DNA of 64,000 bases from Pseudomonadota bacterium. GTDB taxonomy: Bacteria; Pseudomonadota; Gammaproteobacteria; Burkholderiales; Thiobacillaceae. Location: positions 1 to 64,000 of the forward strand of contig JAUXXW010000083.1 of NCBI GenBank assembly GCA_030684775.1. Reading direction: 5' to 3'. Position 1 is the stretch's first letter. The number at the start of each line of letters is the position of its first letter. The position numbers were made by a program, and so were the translations under genes. Shown one piece after another: positions 10,133-20,170 of the stretch. The notes beneath the pieces were generated by a model, which was not told where the DNA came from, made no database searches, and saw nothing but the letters and a program-made list of their open reading frames with translations.

Positions 10133-10930
10133 GTGACTGTTCAGCCCGTCGCAATCGCCTCTTCGACACTGGCCCGCTCGTGTAGCGCCGGCGTCTCGCC
10201 GGCGTCTTTTAAAAAAGCCGGCGAGACGCCGGCGCTACAAGAAAGGCTCAGCCTCAGCCTGAGCGAGCAGACGCTGGAATACGTCCTGCGCCGCAGTTCG
10301 CGCCGTCGCAGCCTGTCGGTCAGGGTTTCCGAGGCCGGTGAAGTGGTGGTCAATGCGCCATTGCGCTTGGCGCAACGCGACATTCACGGTTTCCTATACA
10401 AACACGCCGACTGGATCAGCGCGCGCCTGCAAGCCGCGCGCGAGCACCGTTTTGAATGGCAAGACGGCGCGCAACTGCCTTATCTGGGCGGCCATCTGCA
10501 ATTGCGCCTGCTCGACCAGCCGGGTGCCGCCCGCGCCCGCCAGGATGGCGCGGCGCTGCTGTGCAACGCCTTGCCGGAACAGGCCGCGATCCTGGTGCCG
10601 CGCTGGTATCAGCGCAACGCCCGCGCCCTGTTGGGCGAACGCCTGGCCCATCACGCCGCTCGCGCCGGCCTCGCCATGCCGCCGCTGCGCCTGTCGAATG
10701 CCCGCACCCGCTGGGGCAGCAACTCGGCCAAGGGCGTGATCAGTCTCAACTGGCGCCTGCTCAAGGCGCCGCTTGCAACCATCGACTACGTCATCTGCCA
10801 CGAACTCGCCCACTTCAAGCAGCGCAACCACTCCCCAGCCTTCTGGCGTGAAGTGGAAGCCCTGTTCCCGGATTGGAAAAAAGTCCGGGGCGAACTGCGG
10901 CAGAATGGCCGCCTTTATTTTCAGTTCTGA
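10133..10930 (+). CDS. YgjP-like / M48-type metallopeptidase (DUF45), N-terminus containing a translated REP
   Basis: HELAHFKQRNHSPAFW (HExxH) and TRWGSNSAKGVISLNWRL; GTG start inferred. Confidence 0.85.
   Translation: MTVQPVAIASSTLARSCSAGVSPASFKKAGETPALQERLSLSLSEQTLEYVLRRSSRRRSLSVRVSEAGEVVVNAPLRLAQRDIHGFLYKHADWISARLQAAREHRFEWQDGAQLPYLGGHLQLRLLDQPGAARARQDGAALLCNALPEQAAILVPRWYQRNARALLGERLAHHAARAGLAMPPLRLSNARTRWGSNSAKGVISLNWRLLKAPLATIDYVICHELAHFKQRNHSPAFWREVEALFPDWKKVRGELRQNGRLYFQF
10182..10238. repeat. REP-like family D, full palindrome
   Basis: gtagcgccggcgtctcgccggcgtcttttaaaaaagccggcgagacgccggcgctac. Confidence 0.92.
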
Positions 10931-10938
10931 CGCGACCA

Positions 10939-11141
10939 TGAACGACAACCCCGCTCTTACCCCCAAGCGCGACAAATTCAAACAGTTGCTGAAAACCCTG
11001 TTCCAGTACCAGCAAGACCGCATCAGTCTGGATTTCGGCATCTACCGGGTGTTCATGCGGGCGGTGGAAACTGTGGCTCGCGCTCGCGGCATGCGCACGG
11101 CCGGCGACGAGCACTACCCCATTACGGCTACGCGGGGATGA
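10939..11141 (+). pseudogene. Possible N-terminal remnant of a site-specific DNA-methyltransferase
   Basis: [39 protein letters not shown] resembles the start of type III/adenine methylases (LLKELFQ..ADLDFGIYRI); only 67 codons remain. Confidence 0.45.
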
Positions 11142-11833
11142 TCCCCTGGCTCTACCCCTCCACGCCGTTTCCGCCCCTGGAACAGGCGCTGACGGAACCC
11201 AACGGCCTGCTGGCGGCGGGGGATGATCTGTCGTTGCCGCGCTTGCTGGAGGCTTACCGGCACGGCATTTTTCCCTGGTTCAACGAAGGCGAGCCGGTGC
11301 TTTGGTGGTCACCCGATCCACGCATGGTGCTGTTCCCGGATGAATTCAAAATATCCCGTTCGCTCAAGAAAAGGCTCGCGCGCGCCGATTACGAGGTGCG
11401 GGTGGACACGGCGTTCACCCGGGTGATGCGGGCGTGCGCCGAACCGCGAGACGAGCACGGCGGCACCTGGATCAGCGAGCCGATGATCGCGGCGTATGAC
11501 GCACTACATGAGGCGGGTTATGCACACTCTTTCGAAACCTGGATGGATGGCGAGGACGGTGAAGAACTGGTTGGGGGTCTGTACGGCGTCGCCGTGGGTA
11601 GGGCATTCTTCGGCGAATCCATGTTCACGCGTAAGACCGATGCCTCGAAGATCGCATTGGCGCATCTGGTCGCCACCCTCAAACAGCATGATTTCGGCGT
11701 CATCGACTGCCAGATGAAAACGGCGCATCTCGCCTCCCTGGGCGCGCGCGCGATTCCGCGCGGCGAATTCAGCCGCCTGCTGCAGCAGTTGACGCCGCAA
11801 TCGCAGTTTTTCGGCCCCTGGACTGGCGCATGA
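11138..11833 (+). CDS. aat: Leucyl/phenylalanyl-tRNA--protein transferase
   Basis: [26 protein letters not shown]...[13 protein letters not shown]. Confidence 0.96.
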   Translation: MIPWLYPSTPFPPLEQALTEPNGLLAAGDDLSLPRLLEAYRHGIFPWFNEGEPVLWWSPDPRMVLFPDEFKISRSLKKRLARADYEVRVDTAFTRVMRACAEPRDEHGGTWISEPMIAAYDALHEAGYAHSFETWMDGEDGEELVGGLYGVAVGRAFFGESMFTRKTDASKIALAHLVATLKQHDFGVIDCQMKTAHLASLGARAIPRGEFSRLLQQLTPQSQFFGPWTGA

Positions 11834-12576
11834 GTTTCGCCGCCGAACTGCCCATCTTCCGACTTCAGTTCTATCTGACGTCGAGTTACCCCTGTAGCTA
11901 TCTCGCCAATCAGAGCGCGCGTTCGCAGGTGGCCGCGCCGAGCGGCATCGTGGATACGGTGGTTTATAGCGAACTGATGCGCGTGGGTTTCCGGCGTAGC
12001 GGCCTGCATGTCTACCGTCCGCATTGCGACCATTGCCAGGCCTGCACGCCGACCCGGGTGGTGGTCGATGGTTTTCAGGCGAGCCGCGCGCAACGTCGCT
12101 GCCTGGCCAGGAACGCGGACCTGGAAATCCGCCTGAAACCGTTGTTGTTCGACGAGGCGCATTACCGCCTGTATCGCCGTTATCAGGCGGCGCGCCATGC
12201 CGGGGGCGGCATGGATCAGGACGACCGCGAGCAATACCGCGGCTTTCTCCTGCAAAGCCGGGTGGACAGCGCCCTGATCGAATACCGGCTGGCCGGCGAG
12301 GTGGTCATGGTGGCGCTGGTGGATCGCCTGCTCGACGGCCTTTCCGCCGTCTACACTTTTTTCGAACCTGGCCTGGAACGGCGCAGCCTCGGGGTATTCG
12401 GGGTGCTGGAACAGATCCGGCTGGCGCGCGAACTGGGCCTGCCCTATCTCTACCTGGGTTACTGGATCGCCGATTGCCGCAAGATGGCCTACAAACGCGC
12501 CTACCGCCCGCTGGAACTGTTGTTGCAGGGGCGCTGGCAAGCCGTGGAGAACGAGCGTGAAAAATGCGCTGACTGA
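11830..12576 (+). CDS. bpt: Aspartate/glutamate leucyltransferase (arginyltransferase family)
   Basis: [36 protein letters not shown]; coupled to aat. Confidence 0.94.
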   Translation: MSFAAELPIFRLQFYLTSSYPCSYLANQSARSQVAAPSGIVDTVVYSELMRVGFRRSGLHVYRPHCDHCQACTPTRVVVDGFQASRAQRRCLARNADLEIRLKPLLFDEAHYRLYRRYQAARHAGGGMDQDDREQYRGFLLQSRVDSALIEYRLAGEVVMVALVDRLLDGLSAVYTFFEPGLERRSLGVFGVLEQIRLARELGLPYLYLGYWIADCRKMAYKRAYRPLELLLQGRWQAVENEREKCAD

Positions 12577-13123
12577 ATTACCGGATGCCGTGGAACAGGT
12601 GCGGCGCATGCACGCGCCCTTCATTCATGCCGTGGTGGGCGCCTTGCGTGACCGCTCGCGCCTGCCGGAACTGATGCAGACCCTGACGACGGCGGAACAA
12701 CAGGGCTGGGCCACGCTGGCCGGCGCCTTGCGCCAGATCGTCGACGGCAAGCGCGACGCGAGCGTGAAGTTGGGGCTTGACGAGGAAGACCGGGTCATCG
12801 TCGAGACCGTGTTGCGCGGCCTGGAGAATCCGGCCAGCCTGCCGGCGCTGGATCAGCAACCGGACGGCCGCGCGGCAGCCCCCGGCCTGGCGTCGATGAT
12901 AAGCGCGGCCGGACACGGCGATGCCAAGGCGCTTGCCGTGCTCGCCGACATGGCGGAACAGATGGTGCGCGCCGGCGGTGACATGGCGCGCCTCGGTGGC
13001 GTCATGCGTCGTCTGGTCAACGGCGAACGCGATGGCGATGTGTTGATGAAAGGGATGGGGCCGCTGGGCCGCCAGTTGTTGCTGGACATCCTCAGCGAAC
13101 TGGGCAAGGCGGGAGTGCATTGA
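12557..13123 (+). CDS. Hypothetical protein with probable internal duplication
   Basis: 188 aa ORF overlapping bpt by 20 nt; two related ~35-aa blocks. Confidence 0.65.
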   Translation: MKNALTELPDAVEQVRRMHAPFIHAVVGALRDRSRLPELMQTLTTAEQQGWATLAGALRQIVDGKRDASVKLGLDEEDRVIVETVLRGLENPASLPALDQQPDGRAAAPGLASMISAAGHGDAKALAVLADMAEQMVRAGGDMARLGGVMRRLVNGERDGDVLMKGMGPLGRQLLLDILSELGKAGVH

Positions 13124-13132
13124 CCGGGCAAC

Positions 13133-13209
13133 GTAGGTTGGGCAAAGCGCAGCGTGCCCAACATGCGCCGGGGGGGGGCGTTGGGCACGCTACGCTTTGC
13201 CCAACCTAC
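13133..13209. repeat. REP-like family A (GTAGGTTGGGCAAAGCGCAGCGTGCCCAAC...)
   Basis: Long inverted repeat, GTAG/CTAC ends. Confidence 0.95.
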
Positions 13210-13250
13210 AAGCTACATGGCCACACGAACGCGGGATTGAAGGAATAGAA

Positions 13251-14168
13251 ATGGTCGAAGACAGTTTCATGGTGCCGGTGCGCAAGGCGGAGATCGAACT
13301 CGGCAAACCCCTGGGGTTCGCGGTCTACGACGCGGACCGCAACCTGTTGTTGAATCGCGGCGTGCTGGTGACCACGGACAATCAGGTCGAGGTGCTGCTG
13401 CAAAAGGGCCTGTTCCGCGAGCGGGTGCGGGAGAAAATCGGCCATGTCGCGGCGCGCCTGGATGACGACAAACCGGCCGAGGTCGGCTACGCCAAGTCGC
13501 AGGAAGAAAACCTCAGTTTCGACGCGATCAAGCTGATGCCGGGCGATGCGTTGCAACTACAACCCATGCTGGAAGGGCAGACCGAGCGCTTCACCGTGCA
13601 TGTGATCGGCGTGATGAAGCCGAAGAGCGTGTTGGTCACCATGCCGGTGGTGGAAGGCAAGCTGATCTTCGTTCGCGATGGCCAGACCTATCTGGTGCGC
13701 GCCTTTTCCGGCCTCAATGTCTGCGCCTTCAAGGCCCGTGTGCTGAAATCGCAGTTGCAGCCCTTTCCCTATCTGCATCTCTCCTACCCCGACTCGGTGC
13801 AGGCCATGCGCATCCGCCGCGCCATGCGCGCGCCCGCCAGCATCATTGTCGCCGTGCAGCAGAGCGAGGAGGGCAAGCAGATCGGCGCCGGCAAGCTGGT
13901 CGACATCAGTGTCGGCGGCGCCAAGATGTTTTCACCCATGAAACTCGGCGAGAAGGGCGAGTCCCTGTGGCTGTCGTTCAAGGTCAAGCTCGGCGACATG
14001 GAGGAATATGTGAAAACCCCGGTGATCATCCGCTCGTCGGGTGAGGAGGACGACGACCAGGGCAAGCGCATGAAGTCCTTCGGCATCCAGTTCGGCGATC
14101 TCAGTCAATCGCAACGGCTCATCATCATGAATCTGGTCTATCAGCATCTCTTGAAGGAAGGCGTCTGA
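13251..14168 (+). CDS. PilZ-domain flagellar brake-like (YcgR-type) protein
   Basis: [12 protein letters not shown] (RxxxR) ... [14 protein letters not shown] (DxSxxG) c-di-GMP binding motifs. Confidence 0.88.
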   Translation: MVEDSFMVPVRKAEIELGKPLGFAVYDADRNLLLNRGVLVTTDNQVEVLLQKGLFRERVREKIGHVAARLDDDKPAEVGYAKSQEENLSFDAIKLMPGDALQLQPMLEGQTERFTVHVIGVMKPKSVLVTMPVVEGKLIFVRDGQTYLVRAFSGLNVCAFKARVLKSQLQPFPYLHLSYPDSVQAMRIRRAMRAPASIIVAVQQSEEGKQIGAGKLVDISVGGAKMFSPMKLGEKGESLWLSFKVKLGDMEEYVKTPVIIRSSGEEDDDQGKRMKSFGIQFGDLSQSQRLIIMNLVYQHLLKEGV

Positions 14169-14962
14169 TGCGGCAATACCTCGACTTGTTGAACCATGTG
14201 CTGGCCCACGGTACCCGCAAGGACGACCGCACCGGCACCGGCACCATTTCGGTGTTCGGCCACCAGATGCGTTTCGATCTGCAAGCCGGCTTTCCCCTGC
14301 TCACCACCAAGAAAGTCCACCTGAAATCCATCCTCCACGAGTTGCTCTGGTTCCTGAAGGGCGATACCAATATCCAATATCTGAAGGACAACGGGGTTTC
14401 CATCTGGGACGAATGGGCCGACGAAAATGGCGACCTCGGCCCGATCTACGGCTACCAGTGGCGCTCCTGGCCCGCCGCCGATGGCCGCCACATCGACCAG
14501 ATCAGCGAGGTGCTGGAAACCCTGAAGCAGAACCCGGATTCACGCCGCATCATCGTTTCCGCCTGGAACGTGGGCGAGCTGCCCAACATGCGCCTGCCGC
14601 CCTGCCACGCTTTTTTCCAGTTCTACGTGGCCGACGGCAAGCTCTCCTGCCAGCTCTATCAGCGCAGCGCCGACATCTTCCTCGGCGTGCCCTTCAACAT
14701 CGCCAGCTATGCCCTGCTCACCCTGATGATGGCGCAGGCCACCGGCCTGAAGCCCGGCGACTTTGTGCACACCCTGGGCGATGCCCACATCTACCTCAAC
14801 CACCTGGACCAGGTGAAGCTGCAACTTTCCCGCGAGCCGCGCGCCCTGCCGACGATGCGGCTCAACCCGGAAGTGACCGATCTGTTCGCCTTCAAATACG
14901 AGGATTTCACCCTGGAAGGCTACGACCCGCACCCCGGCATCAAGGCGCCGGTGGCGGTGTAG
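14168..14962 (+). CDS. thyA: Thymidylate synthase
   Basis: [62 protein letters not shown]. Confidence 0.98.
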   Translation: MRQYLDLLNHVLAHGTRKDDRTGTGTISVFGHQMRFDLQAGFPLLTTKKVHLKSILHELLWFLKGDTNIQYLKDNGVSIWDEWADENGDLGPIYGYQWRSWPAADGRHIDQISEVLETLKQNPDSRRIIVSAWNVGELPNMRLPPCHAFFQFYVADGKLSCQLYQRSADIFLGVPFNIASYALLTLMMAQATGLKPGDFVHTLGDAHIYLNHLDQVKLQLSREPRALPTMRLNPEVTDLFAFKYEDFTLEGYDPHPGIKAPVAV

Positions 14963-14985
14963 CGCCGGCTGGAAGCCGACGCTAC
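14959..14985. repeat. REP-like family D single hairpin
   Basis: gtagcgccggctggaagccgacgctac. Confidence 0.8.
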
Positions 14986-15167
14986 AGGTTTCCCCACAAC
15001 CAGGCCGCGCCGCGCACGCCTCCGGAGTCGCCATGAGCCGGGGGCAGCAGTCGGGTCGCCACCTGGGCCGAGAAAACATGGCGGCCCCACAGGCGTGGCA
15101 CGTTTTCGTACAAGCGGCTGATCTTGGAGAGGCCGCCGCCGAGGTCGATACCGATGCGTAGGTTCAT
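14982..15167 (-). pseudogene. ROK-family sugar kinase remnant with internal deletion
   Basis: MNLRIGIDLGG (ROK N-terminus) fused in frame to LYENVPRLWGRHVFSAQVATRLLPPAHGDSGGVRGAAWLW (ROK C-terminus), 61 aa in total. Confidence 0.8.
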
Positions 15168-15183
15168 GCTGTCGAGTCGCTCG

Positions 15184-15254
15184 TAGCTTGGGCAAAGCGC
15201 AGCGTGCCCAACAACCGCTGCCATGTTGGGCACGCTGCGCTTTGCCCAAGCTAC
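15184..15254. repeat. REP-like family A variant (GTAGCTTGGG...CCCAAGCTAC)
   Basis: Inverted repeat; both arms carry the complementary change relative to other family A copies. Confidence 0.93.
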
Positions 15255-15305
15255 GATGTTGCATCGGGCGCGACGGGAATGCCCGGAATTGACGGCAGTG
15301 AGTGG

Positions 15306-15333
15306 GATGGGTTGAGCGATAGCGAAACCCATC
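15306..15333. repeat. Short palindrome (GATGGGTTGAGCGATAGCGAAACCCATC)
   Basis: Inverted GATGGGTT/AACCCATC arms. Confidence 0.6.
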
Positions 15334-15339
15334 ATGGCC

Positions 15340-17157
15340 TCACTCCGCCGGCCCCGGCCTGCCGAACAGGTAGCCCTGGCCGCTGCGGCAGCCGAGAGCG
15401 GCGAGGAAAGCCTGTTGATCCGTGGTTTCCACGCCTTCGGCCACCACGGTGAGGCCCAGCGCGTCAGCCATGCCGATGATGGCGGTGACGATGGCGGCGT
15501 CGTCGCTGTCGTGCGGCAGGTCCATGACGAAACCGCGGTCGATCTTGAGCTTGTGGATGGGCAGGCGCTTGAGTTGCGAGAGCGAGGCGTAGCCGACGCC
15601 GAAGTCGTCGAGCGAGAGGCTGACGCCGAGGCCATGCAGTTCGCCCAGGATGTCGACCACTTCCTGTTCGGCGCCCATCAGGGCGGTTTCGGTGATTTCC
15701 AGGTTCAGGTGGCTGGGGGGCAGATTGGTCTCCATCAGGGTCCGGCGCACGCTGTCCACCAGGCCGCGCCCATAGAACTGGCGCGCCGAGACGTTGACCG
15801 AGACGACCACATCGACCCGGCCCTCATCCAGCCAGCGCCGGGTCTGGCTACAGGCTTCCCGCAAGGCGAAGGCGCCGAAGGCGTGGATCAGGCCGGTTTC
15901 TTCCGCCACCGGAATGAATACGGCGGGTGAGACTTCGCCCAGTTCCGGCGAGGTCCAGCGCATCAGCGCCTCGAAGCCGATGTGGCGGCCCGTGCCCAGG
16001 TCGACGATGGGTTGGTAGGCCATGCGCAATTCGTTCCTATCCAGGGCACGGCGCAGGCCGGCTTCCAGGGCGAGGCGGTGTTGCGCCTGTTCATCCATCT
16101 CCGCCGAGAAGAAACGCCAAGTGTGTTTTCCCGCCGCCTTGGCGGCATAAAGGGCGCTGTCGGCGCTGCGCAACAGTTTGTCCACGCTGTCGCCATCGTC
16201 GGGATAGAGCGCGATGCCGATGCTGGCGCCGACGCTGAGTTCATGTCCGTCGATGGCGATGGACTGGTGCAGGGCCTCGATCACATGTTCGGCCACGGCG
16301 CTCGCCTGCTGCTGGCCGGCACCTTCGACCAGGAGGGTGAATTCGTCGCCGCCCAGGCGTGAGAGGTTGTCGGTTTGGCGCACCACCTGGCCGAGTTGGG
16401 CGGCTACCGCCTGGAGCAACTGGTCGCCGACGGGATGGCCGAGGCTGTCGTTGACCACCTTGAAGTTGTCGAGATCGAAGAACAGCAGGGCGGCGCGGCC
16501 CCCGCTGCGGGCCGTGCGCGCCAGTGCCTGGGTGGTATGGGTTTCGAACAGGGCGCGGTTGGGCAGGCCGGTGAGCGCGTCGTAATGCGCCATGTGCACC
16601 ATGTCGTCTTCGGCGTGACGCATGGCCCGGCGCAGGCGCGCCATCAGGGCCTGGGCGATGAGCAGGGCGAGCAAGGCCGCGCCCAGCACCACGGCGATGA
16701 AGGCCAGGATGCGCGCGCGCAGCGGTTCCAGGTCCGCGATCAGGCGTATTTCGGCGATTTTCACGTTCTCCAGGTCAAGGGATTTCTGGTATTCGATGCG
16801 ATCCAGCCCGAGCGGGCCGGCCCAGAGCGGGGCGTCTTCGCTCGCGCCGGGCTTCCGGTAGCTGGCGAAAAGCGTGCCGTCGGGCAGAAGGATGCGGGCG
16901 GAGCGGATTTCCGGGGAATGCTGGAAGGCGTCCAGGTTGTCTTGCGCGGACCGCGCATCCTTGAACACCACGGCTGCCGCGCTGTTGGCGGAGACCAGGC
17001 TGGCCTGGGTGGCGAGGCGATGCTGGAAATCCTTGCGCAGGGTGGCGATTTCGCTGGAGATCAGCAGCAGCGTGGCAATGCCCAGCGCCAGCGCGGTGGA
17101 TAGCCAGTTGAGGCGGTCCCAGCCGCGCCGGTGATCGGTCTTGTCCAGTGCGCTCAT
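15340..17157 (-). CDS. Membrane-associated GGDEF/EAL protein
   Basis: 605 aa; N-terminal TM, LGGDEFTLL GGDEF motif, GFEALMRW EAL motif, DDFGVGYASL. Confidence 0.9.
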   Translation of the reverse strand: MSALDKTDHRRGWDRLNWLSTALALGIATLLLISSEIATLRKDFQHRLATQASLVSANSAAAVVFKDARSAQDNLDAFQHSPEIRSARILLPDGTLFASYRKPGASEDAPLWAGPLGLDRIEYQKSLDLENVKIAEIRLIADLEPLRARILAFIAVVLGAALLALLIAQALMARLRRAMRHAEDDMVHMAHYDALTGLPNRALFETHTTQALARTARSGGRAALLFFDLDNFKVVNDSLGHPVGDQLLQAVAAQLGQVVRQTDNLSRLGGDEFTLLVEGAGQQQASAVAEHVIEALHQSIAIDGHELSVGASIGIALYPDDGDSVDKLLRSADSALYAAKAAGKHTWRFFSAEMDEQAQHRLALEAGLRRALDRNELRMAYQPIVDLGTGRHIGFEALMRWTSPELGEVSPAVFIPVAEETGLIHAFGAFALREACSQTRRWLDEGRVDVVVSVNVSARQFYGRGLVDSVRRTLMETNLPPSHLNLEITETALMGAEQEVVDILGELHGLGVSLSLDDFGVGYASLSQLKRLPIHKLKIDRGFVMDLPHDSDDAAIVTAIIGMADALGLTVVAEGVETTDQQAFLAALGCRSGQGYLFGRPGPAE

Positions 17158-17666
17158 CGGGTCACGCTACGCGCGAGGCGCAGCAGTTTGGCGTCCAGCC
17201 GGAGGCCGCCACGCTGTACCGCTGGCAGGTCGATGTCGAAATAGACACGTTCACCGGAAACTCCCAGGTTGACCATGGCGCCGGGAGCCTGGATGCCGCC
17301 ATTGCCGATGGTCAACACCGGCTGTCCGGCGAGTTGCGCGATGACGCGTCCGCGCGCGGCGTCGTTCATCTCGCCCAGATAAACCATCTGGCAGATGCTC
17401 AGGTCATTTGTCGGCCGTTTGCGCCAGGCCATCAGGCTGACGCCCTTGACCGTCTTGCCGCCGAGTCGGGAAAGCGCGTCCGCCATGCGCTCGTTCTCGG
17501 TCAGCGCGCACAGGTTGAAGCTCTTCTCGCGCAGGCTGCCCGGCGGCCACTCGGCGAACAGGGAGAGGTGGTAGACCACGGCGGCCTTGACCTCGTTTTC
17601 CTCCAGAGCGGCGCGCGCCGGCGGCGCCAGCGTCAGAAAGAGGAGGGCGAGCAGGAGGCCGCGCAT
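17154..17666 (-). CDS. YfiR family (DUF4154) periplasmic protein
   Basis: Signal peptide; KAAVVYHLSLFAEWP...FNLCALTENERMADALSRLGGKTVKG; 4-nt overlap with the GGDEF-EAL gene. Confidence 0.85.
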   Translation of the reverse strand: MRGLLLALLFLTLAPPARAALEENEVKAAVVYHLSLFAEWPPGSLREKSFNLCALTENERMADALSRLGGKTVKGVSLMAWRKRPTNDLSICQMVYLGEMNDAARGRVIAQLAGQPVLTIGNGGIQAPGAMVNLGVSGERVYFDIDLPAVQRGGLRLDAKLLRLARSVTR

Positions 17667-19615
17667 CAGAAATGCCAGGCGAGGCGTGCTTCGATGCTTC
17701 GCCCCGCTTGGGTGATGGCGGTTTGGGTATGTTCGTCTCCGGCCGGGTCGCTGTAGTGGCGGTCGAAAAGGTTGCGGATGCGCAGGGAGAGTTCGCCGCG
17801 GTCGGCCAGGCGTGGCGCGATCAGGTTGAGATGGGCGAGGCTGTAGCCGGCAACCTCGCCACCCGCGTTGTCGCGGCGTGGTCCCACATACTGGCACTCC
17901 AGGCCCAGGTTCCAGCCGCCCAGCGGCAGGTTGGCGGCGGCCTTGGCGAGCAGGTCGGGGGAGAGGCTGACGCGGTTGCCCTGGCCGTCACGCGAGCGGA
18001 GTCGGGACACGCTGAGGCGCAAATGCCCGCCGCCATCCCAGCGCCGCTCGGCCTGCAAGCCGACGCCGCCGGATTCGAGCGTGTCCTGATTGGCGAACAT
18101 GAGCAGGCCGCCGTCGACGACCTGGGTAATCAGGTCGCGGATGCGGTACCGGAACAGGGTGCCGGTCAGCAACCAGTTGCGCGCGGTTTCGTGTTCGGCG
18201 ACGAACTCCAGGGTGCGGATGCGTTCCGGTTTGAGGCCGGCCGGGTTGACCTTCTGGCTGCCGCCTCCGTCGTCGTAATACAGCTCGTAGGCATTGGGTG
18301 CCCGGTAGGCGGTGCCGGCCAGGTATTTCAGGGTGGTGCGCGGCGTGACCCGCTGGATCAGGCCCAGGCGCGGATTGAAGGCGCCGCCGAAGCTGGAATG
18401 ATGGTCGTAGCGGGCGCCCAGGTTGAGCAGCCAGGCATCGTTCAGGCGCCACTCGTCCTGCATGTAGAGGCCGGCCAGGTGGCCGCTCGGGCTGGAATCC
18501 AGATAGGAGGTCGCGGTGGTGGCGTTTTCACTGTGTTGGCGTTTTTCCAGATCCTGTTGCCATTCCGCGCCCCAGACCAGTTTGTGGTCGGCCAGGCGGC
18601 GATCAGTCAGACGCGCCTGTAGATTCAGCCAGCGGCCGCGAGCGCTATCCCGGTTCAGGTCGCTATCCGCCGGCACCGCGGTGCGGTCGCCCGGGTAGTC
18701 GCCCTGGAAGCGGTAATCGCCGTAGTCGGCGAGGAAATCGCCGGTCAGCCCCGCCTTGAACTCGGATTTCCAGGCAAGGGCGAGGTGCCCGTGGCGGTCG
18801 CTGATGCGGCTGCGCGCGTCGCCGATGAGGGTGTCATAGGGCGCGGTCGGGTCAGCCTTGTCGCGCTTCGCCAGCAGCGCCGTCAGCTTCAGTTCACCCA
18901 GGCCGAAGCGGGCGTAGAGGCGGGTGTTTTGCTCGCCGTCGAGCCGGTCGACGTGGCCGACCAGGCCATCCGAGTAGGGGCCGTCGTCGCGGCGGGCGTG
19001 ACTGAGCGAGAGCAGCCAGTCGCGATTGCCGTTGCCGCCGCCCATGCCGGCGCGCGCGCGGCGCCAGCCGGCATTGCCCGCTTCGATGCCGGCCTCGCCG
19101 CCGGGCCGCATGATGGCGTCACGGGTGATGACGTTGACCACGCCGAGAAAGGCGTTGTTGCCGTAGATCGAGGCGCCGGGGCCGGGCACGTATTCGATGC
19201 GTTCCACCAACTCCATATCCAGCGGGAATTCCGCGCCCAGAGGGCCTTGGGTGTAGATGTTGTCGTTCAGGCGCACCCCGTCCAGCATGATCAGCACATG
19301 GGTGTTGTAGTCGGCCGGGCGCAACAGGCCGCGCGGCCCCAGATAGCTGTAGGCGCGGTCGTCGGCCACCAGAACGCCGCGCACGCCGGCCAGCGCTTCC
19401 GCCAGGGTGCGCCAGCCGTGTTCCCTGATCTCGCGCGCGCTGATGACGCTGACGGCGGAGGGCGCTTCCCGCGCCTGCTGGGGAAAACGCGAGGCGGAAA
19501 TGACTTCGCTGGAGAGCAGAGCTTCCAGGGGCAGGGCGGTGAGGTCGGCATGGGCGGTTGTCGCCGGCAGAACCATCGCGCTACCCAGCCATAAGCAATA
19601 TAACTTTAAGTGCAT
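17666..19615 (-). CDS. TonB-dependent receptor
   Basis: Signal peptide; plug domain VLIMLDGVRLNDNIYTQGPLGAEFPLDMELVERIEYVPGPGASIYGNNAFLGVVNVITR; C-terminal aromatic F. Confidence 0.92.
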   Translation of the reverse strand: MHLKLYCLWLGSAMVLPATTAHADLTALPLEALLSSEVISASRFPQQAREAPSAVSVISAREIREHGWRTLAEALAGVRGVLVADDRAYSYLGPRGLLRPADYNTHVLIMLDGVRLNDNIYTQGPLGAEFPLDMELVERIEYVPGPGASIYGNNAFLGVVNVITRDAIMRPGGEAGIEAGNAGWRRARAGMGGGNGNRDWLLSLSHARRDDGPYSDGLVGHVDRLDGEQNTRLYARFGLGELKLTALLAKRDKADPTAPYDTLIGDARSRISDRHGHLALAWKSEFKAGLTGDFLADYGDYRFQGDYPGDRTAVPADSDLNRDSARGRWLNLQARLTDRRLADHKLVWGAEWQQDLEKRQHSENATTATSYLDSSPSGHLAGLYMQDEWRLNDAWLLNLGARYDHHSSFGGAFNPRLGLIQRVTPRTTLKYLAGTAYRAPNAYELYYDDGGGSQKVNPAGLKPERIRTLEFVAEHETARNWLLTGTLFRYRIRDLITQVVDGGLLMFANQDTLESGGVGLQAERRWDGGGHLRLSVSRLRSRDGQGNRVSLSPDLLAKAAANLPLGGWNLGLECQYVGPRRDNAGGEVAGYSLAHLNLIAPRLADRGELSLRIRNLFDRHYSDPAGDEHTQTAITQAGRSIEARLAWHF

Positions 19616-19732
19616 AGGATCTCCTGGCGCGATTCTATCCACCTTACGGCGCGAGGAGAGGTAACTGATGCAACGCAACAGATAGGGCGCGGTGGTATCC
19701 TGCCCCGCCTTGCGCACTGTCCGGCCATTCCC

Positions 19733-20170
19733 ATGACTATCTCTGAAAACACCCCCCGCAACGAAGTCGAGCACCTGTTGATCGAAATGAACGAGGGCCG
19801 TATCGAGGCCGAAAATTTCGCCCGCGCCTTGCTCGACCACCAGATATTCATTCCGATCCAGGATGAAAAACACCACATCGCCGGTTTCCAGCTTTCCACC
19901 AAGGCGCGGCCCATGGTGATCGTGGACGAAGAGGGTAATCGCGTGTTGATCGCCTTCTCTTCTCCCGAGCGGGCCAAGGAATTCACCACGATGTTTCCTG
20001 ACCAAGGCGTCGGCTACGGCGGCGGCCTGCTCATCGAAGCCTCCTGGATGTTGCGTCGCATGGGCGCCGACATGGGCCTCTCGATCAACCCCGGCCAGGA
20101 ATTGGGCTTCGATTTCGATGCCGACATGGTGGCCATGGTGGTCTCGCTGTTGCCCGAGGAAGCGGTGTGA
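19733..20170 (+). CDS. SseB family protein
   Basis: LLDHQIFIPIQDE...VDEEGNRVLIAFSSPERAKEF...LLIEASWMLRRMGADMGLSINPGQE. Confidence 0.75.
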   Translation: MTISENTPRNEVEHLLIEMNEGRIEAENFARALLDHQIFIPIQDEKHHIAGFQLSTKARPMVIVDEEGNRVLIAFSSPERAKEFTTMFPDQGVGYGGGLLIEASWMLRRMGADMGLSINPGQELGFDFDADMVAMVVSLLPEEAV

